In this document: positions 7,483 to 15,250 of the stretch, one piece after another
Layout of the letters: the number at the start of each line of letters is the position of its first letter
Position numbering within the stretch: position 1 is the stretch's first letter
Source of the DNA: an uncultured bacterium
GTDB lineage: Bacteria; Actinomycetota; Coriobacteriia; Coriobacteriales; Atopobiaceae
Direction: 5' to 3'
Assembly (NCBI GenBank): GCA_905215465.1
Contig: CAJMPT010000024.1
Span: 1 to 22,989, forward strand
DNA: 22,989 nucleotides
Made by a program: the position numbers and the translations under genes
The notes under the pieces: generated by a model
What the model was told of the DNA's origin: nothing
The model's input: the letters and a program-made list of their open reading frames with translations, nothing else
Database searches by the model: none

Positions 7483-8270
7483 TCGGCATCACCCGCCTTG
7501 GGGGAGATGATGCCCTTCTCGGCGGCCTTGCGCTCAAAGCGCTCGAAGCCGTTGGCGTCGATGTCGGAGATGAGGGAGGCGGGGCCCTCGGCCACCATGT
7601 GACCCTTCACCATGACGTGGGTCTTATCGACCTCCAGGCGCTCAAGGATGCGCGTGTTGTGCGTGATGACGATGAGCGCGCCGTCGCACTCCTTGCGGTA
7701 GGCCTCGATGCCGCGGCTGACGACGCCCAGGGCGTCGACGTCCAGGCCGGAGTCGGTCTCGTCGAGGATGGCGAGCTTGGGGCGCAGCAGCAGGAGCTGG
7801 AGCATCTCGATCTTCTTCTTCTCGCCGCCGGAGAAGCCCACGTTGAGCTCGCGCATGAGGAAGGACTGGTCAAGGTCGAGCTGGTCGGCGATCTCTCCCA
7901 CGCGCTGGCGGAACTTGCGCGCGGTGGTCTTGAGCTCGGGGCGCATCTGGCAGATGGTGCGCAGGAAGCTGTAGAGGGGCACGCCAGGCACCTCGACGGG
8001 GGCCTGGTAGGAGAGGAAGATGCCCGCCAGGGAGCGCTTGTCGGCGGAGGCGTCGGTGAGGTCGGCGCCGTCAAAGCTGATGCTGCCGCCGGTGACGCGG
8101 TAGGTGGGGTCGCCCATGATGACGTGGCCCAGCGTGGACTTGCCGGCGCCGTTGGGGCCCATGAGCACGTGGCACTCGCCCTCGCCCACGGACAGGTCGA
8201 TGCCGTGGAGGATGGGCTTGTCTTCGGTCCCAGCAAAGACCCGGCTCACGTTGAGAAGCTCACTTGCCAT
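7479..8270 (-). CDS. sufC: Fe-S assembly ATPase SufC
   Basis: SufC is the cytosolic ABC-type ATPase that drives conformational change of the SufB-SufD scaffold; it is not a transporter. The 263-residue protein has Walker A GPNGAGKST (residues 38-46), the Q-loop region around LSYQAP, the SufC-type signature FSGGEKKKIE, Walker B LAILDETDSGLD and the switch histidine in VITHNT. The start at ATG 8270 has a good ribosome-binding site (AAGGAGA, about six bases upstream). It is the first gene of the suf operon, with a 428-base divergent gap before it, so the operon promoter should lie there. Confidence 0.97.
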   Translation of the reverse strand: MASELLNVSRVFAGTEDKPILHGIDLSVGEGECHVLMGPNGAGKSTLGHVIMGDPTYRVTGGSISFDGADLTDASADKRSLAGIFLSYQAPVEVPGVPLYSFLRTICQMRPELKTTARKFRQRVGEIADQLDLDQSFLMRELNVGFSGGEKKKIEMLQLLLLRPKLAILDETDSGLDVDALGVVSRGIEAYRKECDGALIVITHNTRILERLEVDKTHVMVKGHMVAEGPASLISDIDANGFERFERKAAEKGIISPKAGDAE

Positions 8271-8698
8271 GTATCTCTCCTTATGGTTGGCGCGCGGGTG
8301 CGCGCTTGCGTGCTGGCTCCTGCTTGCGACGGCCGGGTGGCCGCCGCGGTCGCGCCCTGCGGGCGCAGCCTAATTCATACTAGTTTGTGGGGATTTTGGC
8401 GCAAGGGTCAGGGCCGAAATTCCCGCCGGCGGCGCCAGAAAACACCCCGACCCGACAATTCCTACCCAGGTGGGGGCATTTCTATCCTGCGGCGAGAGGG
8501 GCTCAGGCGAGAAGGGCTTCTCCCGTTCGGGGCTGGCGCGGGGGTTGTGCCATACTGGGCGACGTTGGCTCCGAGTCTGGGAGGTCGGGCACATGTATAT
8601 GTATGAGAGCGGCGCCATCTGATGAGGCCGCGATTGCCGCGCGCCCTTTGCGCTGCGGTGCGCTTTCTGCCTCGAACCCCTGACCCCTGGGAGCAAAA
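8271..8698. other. Divergent intergenic region between sufC and the MFS gene
   Basis: This 428-base gap has no convincing gene on either strand. It holds the possible suf promoter (8340-8390), one GGCGAGAAG 9-mer (8506-8514) whose GAGAAG can pair with the adjacent CTTCTC, and an A/T-richer patch around 8591-8606 (ACATGTATATGTATGAG). That patch could carry the promoter of the MFS gene, although no good -35 box is seen. The last 25 bases contain the GGAG ribosome-binding site of the MFS gene. Nothing else is recognised. Confidence 0.5.
8340..8390 (-). promoter_or_regulatory. Possible promoter/operator and leader hairpin of the suf operon
   Basis: In an otherwise GC-rich gap, 8371-8390 is an A/T-rich island. 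On the minus strand it contains CTAGTATGAATTAG, an imperfect dyad (CTAGT/ATTAG) overlapping a TATGAA hexamer at 8374-8379 that could be a -10 box about 100 bases before sufC. A 6-bp GC stem with a 3-base loop (8352-8366) follows in the presumed leader. An Rrf2/IscR-type site here is an inference only, because no clear -35 box is visible. Confidence 0.3.
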
Positions 8699-9898
8699 TT
8701 GAATCTTCTTAACACCCCTGAGCGGCGAGTCGTTGCCGCTAACTTTCTTCTGCAGCTGGGATTTCAGTCCACGTACTTCGTGGGCGTCATAGGCTGCGCC
8801 ACCTACGTGCTGGGCGCGGGCGCCTTCGAGGTGTCCGCCCTCGTCTTCTGTCTCAACCTGGCGCTCATCGTGGGCAACTTCTGCTCCGGCGCCGTGGTGG
8901 ACGCCGTGGGCCCGCGCAAGACCCTCGCCGTCACGCTTGCGGCGATGGCGTCCTGCGGCGTCCTGGGCCTTCTCGCCCCGGTGAGCTACCCGCAGCTCTA
9001 CGTGCTTGCCGTGGCAAACGGCCTGCTCTTTGGCACGGGAACCACCGCCATCGACGCCTACCCGCGCTTCCTGGCCGACGACGGCGGCAGCCTGCTGCGC
9101 ATGAACAGCCTCAACAACACGGCCACCAGCGTTGCCGTCACCCTGGGCCCGGCCCTGGGCGGCGTCATCACCGGCTCCCTCACCAACCAGGCGGTCTTCT
9201 CGCTGCTTGCGCTGGCGCCGCTGCCGGCCATCGCGCTCGTGCTGGCCACGCGCGAGGCGCGCCCGGTGGGTGCCGCCGCTCCGGGCGCCCCGTCTGGTGA
9301 GAAGGACGGCCTTCTGGCAACGCTCTCCGAGGGCGTCCGCGTGACGGTGCGCAACGTCGACCTGCGGCTGATCTTCCTCATGGGCTTCATGGGGTTCTTT
9401 GCCTACGGCGCCTTCGACAGCCTGGAGAGCCTCTTCTACCGCGACATCCTGCAGGTGGGCACGCAGTGGATGGGCTGGCTCTCCGCCATTGCGGGCATCG
9501 GCGGCACGGTGGGCTCGCTTCTGGTCATGCGCGTGCCGCAGCGGCACGTCTCCATGGGCCTTCTGTCTGCGGCGCTGCTGGTCACGGGCGTGGGCTCGTG
9601 CGTCTACGTGGGCACGGGCAACGTCTGGGTGGCGGCCGTGGGCCAGGCCGTCTGCGGCATCGGCTTTGGCTCCATGGGCCCGGTGCGCGCCACGCTCACG
9701 CAGGAGCGCTGCGACCCCAGCCACGTGGGTCGCGTCATGGCCACCATGCGCGTGGGCCTCAACGGCGCCGGCGTTGTGCCGCTGCTGGTGGCGCCCTTCC
9801 TCGCCGACGCCTTTGGCGTGCAGGCGGTCCTCTTCGGCGCGAGCCTGGCCACCGTCGCCATCGCTCTCGCGTTCTGGGCCCTCTCCCGCCGCCGGTAG
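8699..9898 (+). CDS. Major facilitator superfamily transporter, substrate unknown
   Basis: This is a 399-residue polytopic membrane protein with the usual MFS length and about 12 hydrophobic segments in two halves, split by a more polar stretch near residues 185-215. The first-half loop AVVDAVGPRKTLAV (about residues 65-78) fits the MFS motif-A region (Asp, Gly, Arg-Lys) between helices 2 and 3. The start is a TTG at 8699 with GGAG six bases upstream, giving MNLLNTPERR. It stands alone between the divergent suf operon and a hairpin-rich spacer. Nothing in the sequence or neighbours shows the substrate; a drug/metabolite exporter is the common default, but I do not claim it. Confidence 0.85.
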   Translation: MNLLNTPERRVVAANFLLQLGFQSTYFVGVIGCATYVLGAGAFEVSALVFCLNLALIVGNFCSGAVVDAVGPRKTLAVTLAAMASCGVLGLLAPVSYPQLYVLAVANGLLFGTGTTAIDAYPRFLADDGGSLLRMNSLNNTATSVAVTLGPALGGVITGSLTNQAVFSLLALAPLPAIALVLATREARPVGAAAPGAPSGEKDGLLATLSEGVRVTVRNVDLRLIFLMGFMGFFAYGAFDSLESLFYRDILQVGTQWMGWLSAIAGIGGTVGSLLVMRVPQRHVSMGLLSAALLVTGVGSCVYVGTGNVWVAAVGQAVCGIGFGSMGPVRATLTQERCDPSHVGRVMATMRVGLNGAGVVPLLVAPFLADAFGVQAVLFGASLATVAIALAFWALSRRR

Positions 9899-9937
9899 GG
9901 CGCGCCCGGCGAGTGCACCGCCTGAGCTTATGCTTCG

Positions 9938-9973
9938 CGACATCTATGCGCTTCTCGACGCCCATAGATGTCG
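9938..9973. repeat. Inverted repeat (11-bp arms) downstream of the MFS gene
   Basis: CGACATCTATG at 9938-9948 is repeated as its exact reverse complement at 9963-9973, around a 14-base loop. It starts 40 bases after the MFS stop. There is no following T run, so it is either a factor-dependent terminator/stabiliser of the MFS transcript or a protein-binding dyad upstream of the symporter gene. Confidence 0.6.
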
Positions 9974-9993
9974 TCAAACGCAAGCTGGCGCCC

Positions 9994-10071
9994 GGCGAGA
10001 AGTGCCTCTCGCCGCGTCTCGTTACAACTTGGTGCCGCAAGGCCGCCCGGTGAGCGCTTCTCGCCGGGCGG
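9994..10071 (+). promoter_or_regulatory. Paired hairpins in the leader of the symporter gene
   Basis: Two further stems lie before the symporter gene. The first is GGCGAGA/TCTCGCC at 9994-10013 (7 bp, 6-base loop). The second is CCGCCCGGTGAG at 10043-10054 paired with 10060-10071 (12 bp with one G-U, 5-base loop) and followed by TTCCT. They could be a terminator for upstream transcription or a leader-based control element. No known riboswitch consensus was recognised. Confidence 0.4.
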
Positions 10072-10133
10072 TTCCTATGATGGCGGGCGTTGGCGTCCGC
10101 GTGCGGCGGGCGCGTCGCTTGCGAGGAGGAAAC

Positions 10134-11138
10134 ATGCAGGCTTGGAAGGCGTTTGGCAAGTTCGTAGGCTCTCACCTGGCCTTCATTGCCCCCATCTGCG
10201 TGACCTTAGGCGTGCTCTTCCCGTCTCAGCTGGCCTTCCTCAAGCCGTGGGTGACGCCCCTCTTTGCGTTCATGACCTTCCAGGGCGCCCTGGGCAACAA
10301 CCTCTCCAACCTGGGGCGCACCTTCACGCACCCGGCTCCCATGCTGGTGACGCTCGCCGTCTCCACCGTGGCCATGCCACTCGTGGCGTTTGCGCTGGGC
10401 ACGCTCCTCTTTGGCGGCAGCCCCAACCTGGTGCTGGGCATCGTGCTTGAGTACTCCGTGCCTGTGGCGGTGGTCTCCACCATGTGGATCGGCATGTTCG
10501 GCGGAGACGTCTCGCTTGGCCTGGCAACCCTTCTGGTCTCCACGGTCCTCTCGCCCGTCACCATCCCGCTCACGCTCCACGTGCTGCTGGGCCAGACCGT
10601 GGCGGTGGACGTCGCGGGCATGATGGGCGACATGCTCGTGCAGATCGCGCTGCCCGCCCTTGCCGGGATGGTGGTCAACGACCTCACCCGCGGCCGGGCC
10701 AAGGCCGAGCTCTCGCCGGTGCTGGCGCCCGCCGCCAAGGTGGCGCTCGTGCTGGTCATTCTCTCCAACTCCACGGGCGTCTCTCCGTACATGCGCAACC
10801 TGACGCCGCAGCTCGTGGGGGTCATCGTCTTCATCGGCCTGTTTGCCAGCACGGGCTACTTCTGGGGCCTCGTCATAGCCAAGCTCTGGCGCCGCCCGCG
10901 CGAGACGATGGTCACCATGACCTACCAGACCGGCATGCGCAACATCTCGGCCGGCGCGGTCCTTGCCGCCCAGTACTTTCCCGGAGAGGTGATGTTCCCG
11001 GTTATGATGGGCACCCTCTTCCAGCAGGTGCTGGCCGCCTGCTTTGGCAGCTTCATGCGCTGGCTCCTGGCTCGCGAGGATGCCGCCTTGGGACAAAAGG
11101 GACGGGGGATTTTGTCCCAAGATGCACGGGGTCGCTGA
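10134..11138 (+). CDS. Bile acid:sodium symporter (BASS) family carrier
   Basis: This 334-residue membrane protein of nine or ten hydrophobic segments belongs to the BASS superfamily (SBF-like, including PanS-type carriers). Recognisable blocks are TPLFAFMTFQGAL near residues 41-53, the EYSVPVAVVSTMW segment of the first half, and GMRNISAGAVLAA in the second half. The last matches the conserved crossing-helix region of the family. The ATG has a strong GAGGAGG site four bases away. Transported substrate is unknown; organic acids or vitamin precursors are as plausible as bile acids. The final 17 or so residues (ALGQKGRGILSQDARGR) and the TGA stop lie inside a palindromic repeat, so the native C-terminus may have been replaced by repeat insertion. 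Confidence 0.85.
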   Translation: MQAWKAFGKFVGSHLAFIAPICVTLGVLFPSQLAFLKPWVTPLFAFMTFQGALGNNLSNLGRTFTHPAPMLVTLAVSTVAMPLVAFALGTLLFGGSPNLVLGIVLEYSVPVAVVSTMWIGMFGGDVSLGLATLLVSTVLSPVTIPLTLHVLLGQTVAVDVAGMMGDMLVQIALPALAGMVVNDLTRGRAKAELSPVLAPAAKVALVLVILSNSTGVSPYMRNLTPQLVGVIVFIGLFASTGYFWGLVIAKLWRRPRETMVTMTYQTGMRNISAGAVLAAQYFPGEVMFPVMMGTLFQQVLAACFGSFMRWLLAREDAALGQKGRGILSQDARGR

Positions 11139-11166
11139 GCTGTCGCCCCGCCCCTTTTGTCCCAGG
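11087..11166. repeat. Composite palindromic (REP-like) repeat spanning the symporter stop
   Basis: CTTGGGACAAAA at 11087-11098 pairs exactly with 11110-11121. Independently, 11089-11107 (TGGGACAAAAGGGACGGGG) matches the reverse complement of 11146-11164 at 18 of 19 positions, giving a long outer inverted repeat with an inner half-palindrome. The GACAAA(A)GGGAC core is shared with the palindrome at 3192-3224, suggesting one dispersed family. It overlaps the last codons and stop (11136-11138) of the symporter gene. REP-like nature is inferred from this structure; no transposase is in the window. Confidence 0.7.
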
Positions 11167-11506
11167 CAGCCCGCGGCCGCAACCTTCTGTTTGGCCTGAA
11201 TTTTGAGGCAAACAATGCGAAGGCCAAAAGGCTCCCAGGTGTTGTTTCGTGCTTTCTTGAGGCGTCCTTTCGACGAAGGAAAGCTGTCGGTCGATACAGG
11301 CTCTTTGGGCGGTTGCTGTATATACATCAGCATATAAATAGCTTAATAAGCCAAGTTTGAACGCATTGAACAACTGATTCTGTTGGCTAGCGTTTTTCGA
11401 GTAGCAAAAGCGCCGGGGGTGTAATCTCTTCATTTGTATACAGATTGCCGCGGGTGTGCCGAGGGGGTCTGCATAGGTTTCGCTCTTCTCTTCGATGGGT
11501 TCGACT
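11139..11506. other. A/T-richer intergenic region upstream of the pilus island
   Basis: No gene is supported in this gap. Its first 28 bases belong to the palindromic repeat. The rest is clearly richer in A/T than the flanking DNA. It includes a TGTATATACA palindrome (11317-11326) inside a GCTG/CAGC dyad, and a TATAAAT box at 11333-11339. These could be part of the pilus promoter, though no well-spaced -35 box was found. A second TATACA lies at 11437-11442. If the adhesin starts at 11507, the leader is roughly 160 bases from the first box. Confidence 0.4.
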
Positions 11507-14500
11507 ATGAAGATTAAACGTAGCCACTCTGTGCGCTTCGTCCTGTCCACAGTTCTCGCTGTCTTGGCGGTTTTCTGTCTACGCAGCGTCGCGTCTCCCG
11601 TGCATGCGCAGGATGCGCCGGGGGGGGGTGTGTCTGAGCCGATTCTCATCAATGGGGACACGGCGGACATCACGTTCAAACTCTTTACCGACGAGCACCA
11701 CACCCAGGTGCTCGACGGCCCCGTGACGTCCACTTCGCGCTTCTATGGGGCCTTCTCGGCGAGTTTTCTGACCGGCAAGGCGCCTTTGCCCGGGAAAAAT
11801 GTCGCCATTTACGAATTTCCCGTCACCATCGTCGTCGACGACAACGCCGGCGGCGACATTATGGAAGGCACGGGCGCCGACGCTGTAAAAGCCGGTACGT
11901 GGAAGATCGAAAACAATAAGATTATCTATACGTTTGACGAGAACTGGCTTGCGTCGAACCCCACGGACATCCATGTCGCGACGAATTTCTCGTTCCATCT
12001 TGCAAACACGGGCAGCGGTTCAGGCGGCGGCGCGTCCATCGAGTTCCCCGGTGCGGGCCAGATCGTGATCCCCACCAAGGATGGCGACCTCACGGGAACG
12101 AAATCGGGGACCTTCTCCCAGGGCGCTGACGGCGTGGCCAAGGTTGACTGGACCGTCAAGCTCAATGTCGAGTCGTACGCCACGAACGTCAAGTTCACCG
12201 ATACGCTGGGCGATAACTTCGACTTTGTGGCTGGCAGCTTCATGCTCGACGGAAAGAAGCTCGACCCGCAGCCGACGATCAACGGCCAGACCGCGATTCT
12301 CGACACCCTGGGCAACCTTTCCCAGGGGGAGCACACGATTGCCTATCAGACGAAGCTGAAGAGCGGCGTTTCCGCTAACAACGGCGAGTTCATCGACCGC
12401 CAGGACGCCTCAAAGAACACGGCAACGTGGGAGTGGGGCGGCCCCGACGACCGCAAGAGCAACTCGGCCACGGCCGCTCCCAGCAAGTTTCGCTACGACA
12501 TAATCAACAAATCCAACGGCTCGGGCGCGCCGTCCGACATCACGTGGACGGTTACCCTTAACCGAGGCGAGCTCAAGGCCGACATGAGCGGCTACGTGTT
12601 TACCGACACTCTGGACGGCAAGCAGACGTATACGGGGAACTACACGGTCTACAAGGGCGGGTCGGGGTCGGAGGTTCTTGCGACCGGCGGGCTCGATCCG
12701 TCGCAGAACACGTTTACCTACACGTTCCCGACCGACCTTGCCGACAAGTACGCCATCTATCGCATCGTCTATCACACAAAGATGAACGACGCGACCTCCT
12801 ACGACACCGTGCGCAACAACGCGACCATCGAGCGCGAGGGCTCCGTTTCCGGCGCCGGCGAAGGCTCGTTCACGCCGCAGCTGGCCGGCACGCCGATCAC
12901 CAAGAGGCTCGTGAGCTCCGACGAAGCCGCGACGACGGGCAGGGCGACGTGGGAGACGCGTGTCGCGCTGAAGGCCATCGTCAATGCGGTCCATCCGGAA
13001 TGGGTGAGGGTGTACGACACGTTTCAGTCGGCGTGGTCGCAGAAACTCGGTGTCGACGAAAGTTCCATTACCATTAAAATCGGCGATACCGTGCTAGTAC
13101 GGGGCGCCGACTGGAGTCCAACGGCCAGCTATCCGGGTAATGGAACAAAGAAAAACTACGACCTCAATATCTACGTTAACGACAAGGTGAAGGCAGCCCT
13201 CGAGAACGAGGACTACGCCGTCGTCACCTACACCACCACGTCAGATGCGCTGTCGGGCTGGTATTCGAACTTCGCGTCAGTCGGCGCGCCGGGCCTGAAG
13301 CTTCAGCGACCGTACACCGACCCCGTCATGTACGTTGTCAACCAAGAGGCGACTCCGGCGGTCGAGAAGCCGGAGGCGGAGTCGAAGGTGACTTGGGATG
13401 GGGACTTCGACTGGAGCGCCGTCGACGGCACGGACGAGAAGGGGGCCTGGGTCGTCGACTGGACGGTGTACGCGAATCGCCAGAAGGGCAATAAAGGCGC
13501 AAATGGCGAATTCGAGTACTACGGCGCCGGAAAGCTCAATGGCGCGCCGCTGAACATAGTCGATACCCTCCCGGACGGCATGAGCTATGTTGCGGGATCA
13601 GCCAAGTACACGCTCGTGCGGAACCCCTACGATAAACATACGGGGCTTGGTCGCGGAAGCGAGGCCGAGACGGTCGTTGATGATCAGCAGCTTGCCACCG
13701 TCACCGCTAGCAGCGACGGCAACGCTGTCACTTTCTCTATCCCCACGACAGCGCTCGGCAACTTCGCCGGCTATGCCAAGCTCACGTACAAGACGGCGGT
13801 CAAACGCGGTGCGCATGATGCCACCACAAACGAGGTGAGGTTCACCAACTCCGCTAGCGCCGAGTCGGGGGACAAGAAGTTCGACTCCGGCAGCGGCACC
13901 GTCACCATCAAGAACAACGTGATCGAAAAGACCAGCGAGCAGCCGGGCAATAGCAACCGCATCAAGTACACCATCTTAATCAACGAGTCGGCCGTCGACC
14001 TCATGGCCGCAAGCGACTTCCTCGAGCTCGTCGACGTCATGGATGCCAAGTGCACGCTGGTGCCGTCTACGCTCAAGGTCTACGAGCAGGGGGGAAACGT
14101 CGTTTGGAAGGAACTTTCCAAGAACGACTACTCGTCAAAGATGGAGCAGGTCGAAAGCGACGGGGGCACGCGCACGCGCCTGACCCTCACGGTGCCCGAC
14201 AATAAGTACCTTAAGGTCGAGTACGAGGTCATCCCGAGCGGAAACCCCGGCGACAAGGTTTCTCTTTCCAATACCGCTAGGCTCACAGGCGTGACGGAGG
14301 GCTTGGCGACCGATGAGAAACTATGGACCGTGAAGAGTGCCTCCGCAACCGCGGGCGGCAATGGCTTCGGCATTACGATGACCAAGTACGACGCCCAGCA
14401 GGTCGGCGCGACGCTCGAGGGCGCCGAGTTCACGCTTTACAAGGTGGATGTGGATCGAGCCGCCACAGATGGCGTCGAGAACGCCAGGACGCGGTTCCAG

Positions 14501-15250
14501 ACCGACGTGACCAATGCCAACGGCAAGATATCGTTCGGCACGAGCGGCAATGCGATGGCCGATTGCGTGCTCTATCAGCTCGTGGAGACGGGGGCGCCTG
14601 AGGGCTATGCCGCAGCCGAGCCCACCTGGATCATGCTCAAGGGCAACGCGCCCGACGATGTTTACCAAGAAGCGCTTACCAAGGCAAGGAACATCGTCGG
14701 CGACGCGGAGATCATCGACGACGCAAAGAAGGACGAGATCTGGATTTACGACGGCCGCCTGACGGGCTCGGCCGACATCCTTGCAAAGAAGGAACTCCAA
14801 GGCGGGGTGTTCAAAGCGGGGCAGTTCTCGTTCGTGCTCAAGGACGGCGACGGCAAGGTGCTCCAGACGGTGACCAACGACGCCGATGGCAACGTCTCCT
14901 TCCACGTCGAGTACAACAAGGCTGGCGAGTACCACTACACGATCTCCGAGGTCGTCCCTGAGGACGCCGAGAACAACGTTAAGGACCACATCACCTACGA
15001 CACGACCAAGCACGACGTCATGGTCACGGTGACCAATGGCGAGGGGAAGCTCGAAGCCGCCGTCACCTACGACAACGGCTCCTCAACCTCGCCGACCTTT
15101 ACCAACAAGTACTCGACCTCCTTGCCTGCCGCTGGCCGCACGGGGACGACGGCGACCTACCTGGCCGGCTCCGTGCTTCTTGCCATCGTGGCCGTCCGGA
15201 TGCACCTGTATCGCACCGGCGCAAAGAAGGGAGGGGAGAGTCGTGAGTAA
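11507..15250 (+). CDS. Sortase-anchored pilus tip adhesin (multi-domain, isopeptide type), poly-G at its 5' end
   Basis: This surface protein of about 1247 residues has a signal peptide (MKIKRSHS..., probable cleavage after VHA at residue 34), repeated immunoglobulin-like adhesin domains over residues about 165-945, and a SpaA/Cna-B-type domain at about 950-1075 (E-box glutamate E1027 in LVETGAPEGY). A pilin isopeptide-linkage (Spy0128/FctA-like) domain follows at about 1083-1204, with ILAKKEL, YTISEV and final FTNKY. The C-terminus has LPAAG (1206-1210), a membrane helix and a basic tail, the cell-wall sorting signal in variant form. Size, order and the absence of a clear pilin lysine motif suggest the tip subunit. 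ATG 11507 gives the best signal peptide; ATG 11495 is in frame, and neither has a good ribosome-binding site. Nine consecutive G (11620-11628) encode part of Pro-Gly-Gly-Gly just after the signal peptide. Its ligand is unknown. Confidence 0.88.
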   Translation: MKIKRSHSVRFVLSTVLAVLAVFCLRSVASPVHAQDAPGGGVSEPILINGDTADITFKLFTDEHHTQVLDGPVTSTSRFYGAFSASFLTGKAPLPGKNVAIYEFPVTIVVDDNAGGDIMEGTGADAVKAGTWKIENNKIIYTFDENWLASNPTDIHVATNFSFHLANTGSGSGGGASIEFPGAGQIVIPTKDGDLTGTKSGTFSQGADGVAKVDWTVKLNVESYATNVKFTDTLGDNFDFVAGSFMLDGKKLDPQPTINGQTAILDTLGNLSQGEHTIAYQTKLKSGVSANNGEFIDRQDASKNTATWEWGGPDDRKSNSATAAPSKFRYDIINKSNGSGAPSDITWTVTLNRGELKADMSGYVFTDTLDGKQTYTGNYTVYKGGSGSEVLATGGLDPSQNTFTYTFPTDLADKYAIYRIVYHTKMNDATSYDTVRNNATIEREGSVSGAGEGSFTPQLAGTPITKRLVSSDEAATTGRATWETRVALKAIVNAVHPEWVRVYDTFQSAWSQKLGVDESSITIKIGDTVLVRGADWSPTASYPGNGTKKNYDLNIYVNDKVKAALENEDYAVVTYTTTSDALSGWYSNFASVGAPGLKLQRPYTDPVMYVVNQEATPAVEKPEAESKVTWDGDFDWSAVDGTDEKGAWVVDWTVYANRQKGNKGANGEFEYYGAGKLNGAPLNIVDTLPDGMSYVAGSAKYTLVRNPYDKHTGLGRGSEAETVVDDQQLATVTASSDGNAVTFSIPTTALGNFAGYAKLTYKTAVKRGAHDATTNEVRFTNSASAESGDKKFDSGSGTVTIKNNVIEKTSEQPGNSNRIKYTILINESAVDLMAASDFLELVDVMDAKCTLVPSTLKVYEQGGNVVWKELSKNDYSSKMEQVESDGGTRTRLTLTVPDNKYLKVEYEVIPSGNPGDKVSLSNTARLTGVTEGLATDEKLWTVKSASATAGGNGFGITMTKYDAQQVGATLEGAEFTLYKVDVDRAATDGVENARTRFQTDVTNANGKISFGTSGNAMADCVLYQLVETGAPEGYAAAEPTWIMLKGNAPDDVYQEALTKARNIVGDAEIIDDAKKDEIWIYDGRLTGSADILAKKELQGGVFKAGQFSFVLKDGDGKVLQTVTNDADGNVSFHVEYNKAGEYHYTISEVVPEDAENNVKDHITYDTTKHDVMVTVTNGEGKLEAAVTYDNGSSTSPTFTNKYSTSLPAAGRTGTTATYLAGSVLLAIVAVRMHLYRTGAKKGGESRE
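11620..11628 (+). repeat. Homopolymeric G9 tract in the adhesin coding region
   Basis: Nine G residues in a row lie at codons 38-41, directly after the predicted signal peptide cleavage site. With nine G the frame is open. Gain of one G gives TGT GTC TGA immediately after the tract. Loss of one G also enters a frame that ends within about 110 bases. Such tracts are classical slipped-strand phase-variation sites. Confidence 0.85.

Noticed and set aside
8672..8700. tRNA T-arm-like sequence on the minus strand (AGGGGTTCGAG)
   Set aside because: It resembles a T-loop, but the flanks do not form a T stem, anticodon arm or acceptor stem.
8462..9943. Long minus-strand open frame across the MFS gene
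   Set aside because: Arg/His/Ala-rich antisense product without recognisable domain; the MFS gene on the plus strand has a clear membrane-protein pattern.
9399..10133. Upstream extension of the symporter frame into the MFS gene
   Set aside because: The extra codons are low-complexity Arg/Ser/Ala out-of-frame translation, whereas ATG 10134 has a strong GAGGAGG site and starts a normal BASS protein.
15036..15242. Upstream extension of the second pilin frame
   Set aside because: It overlaps the adhesin C-terminus and lacks a signal peptide; GTG 15243 has a strong ribosome-binding site followed directly by a signal peptide.
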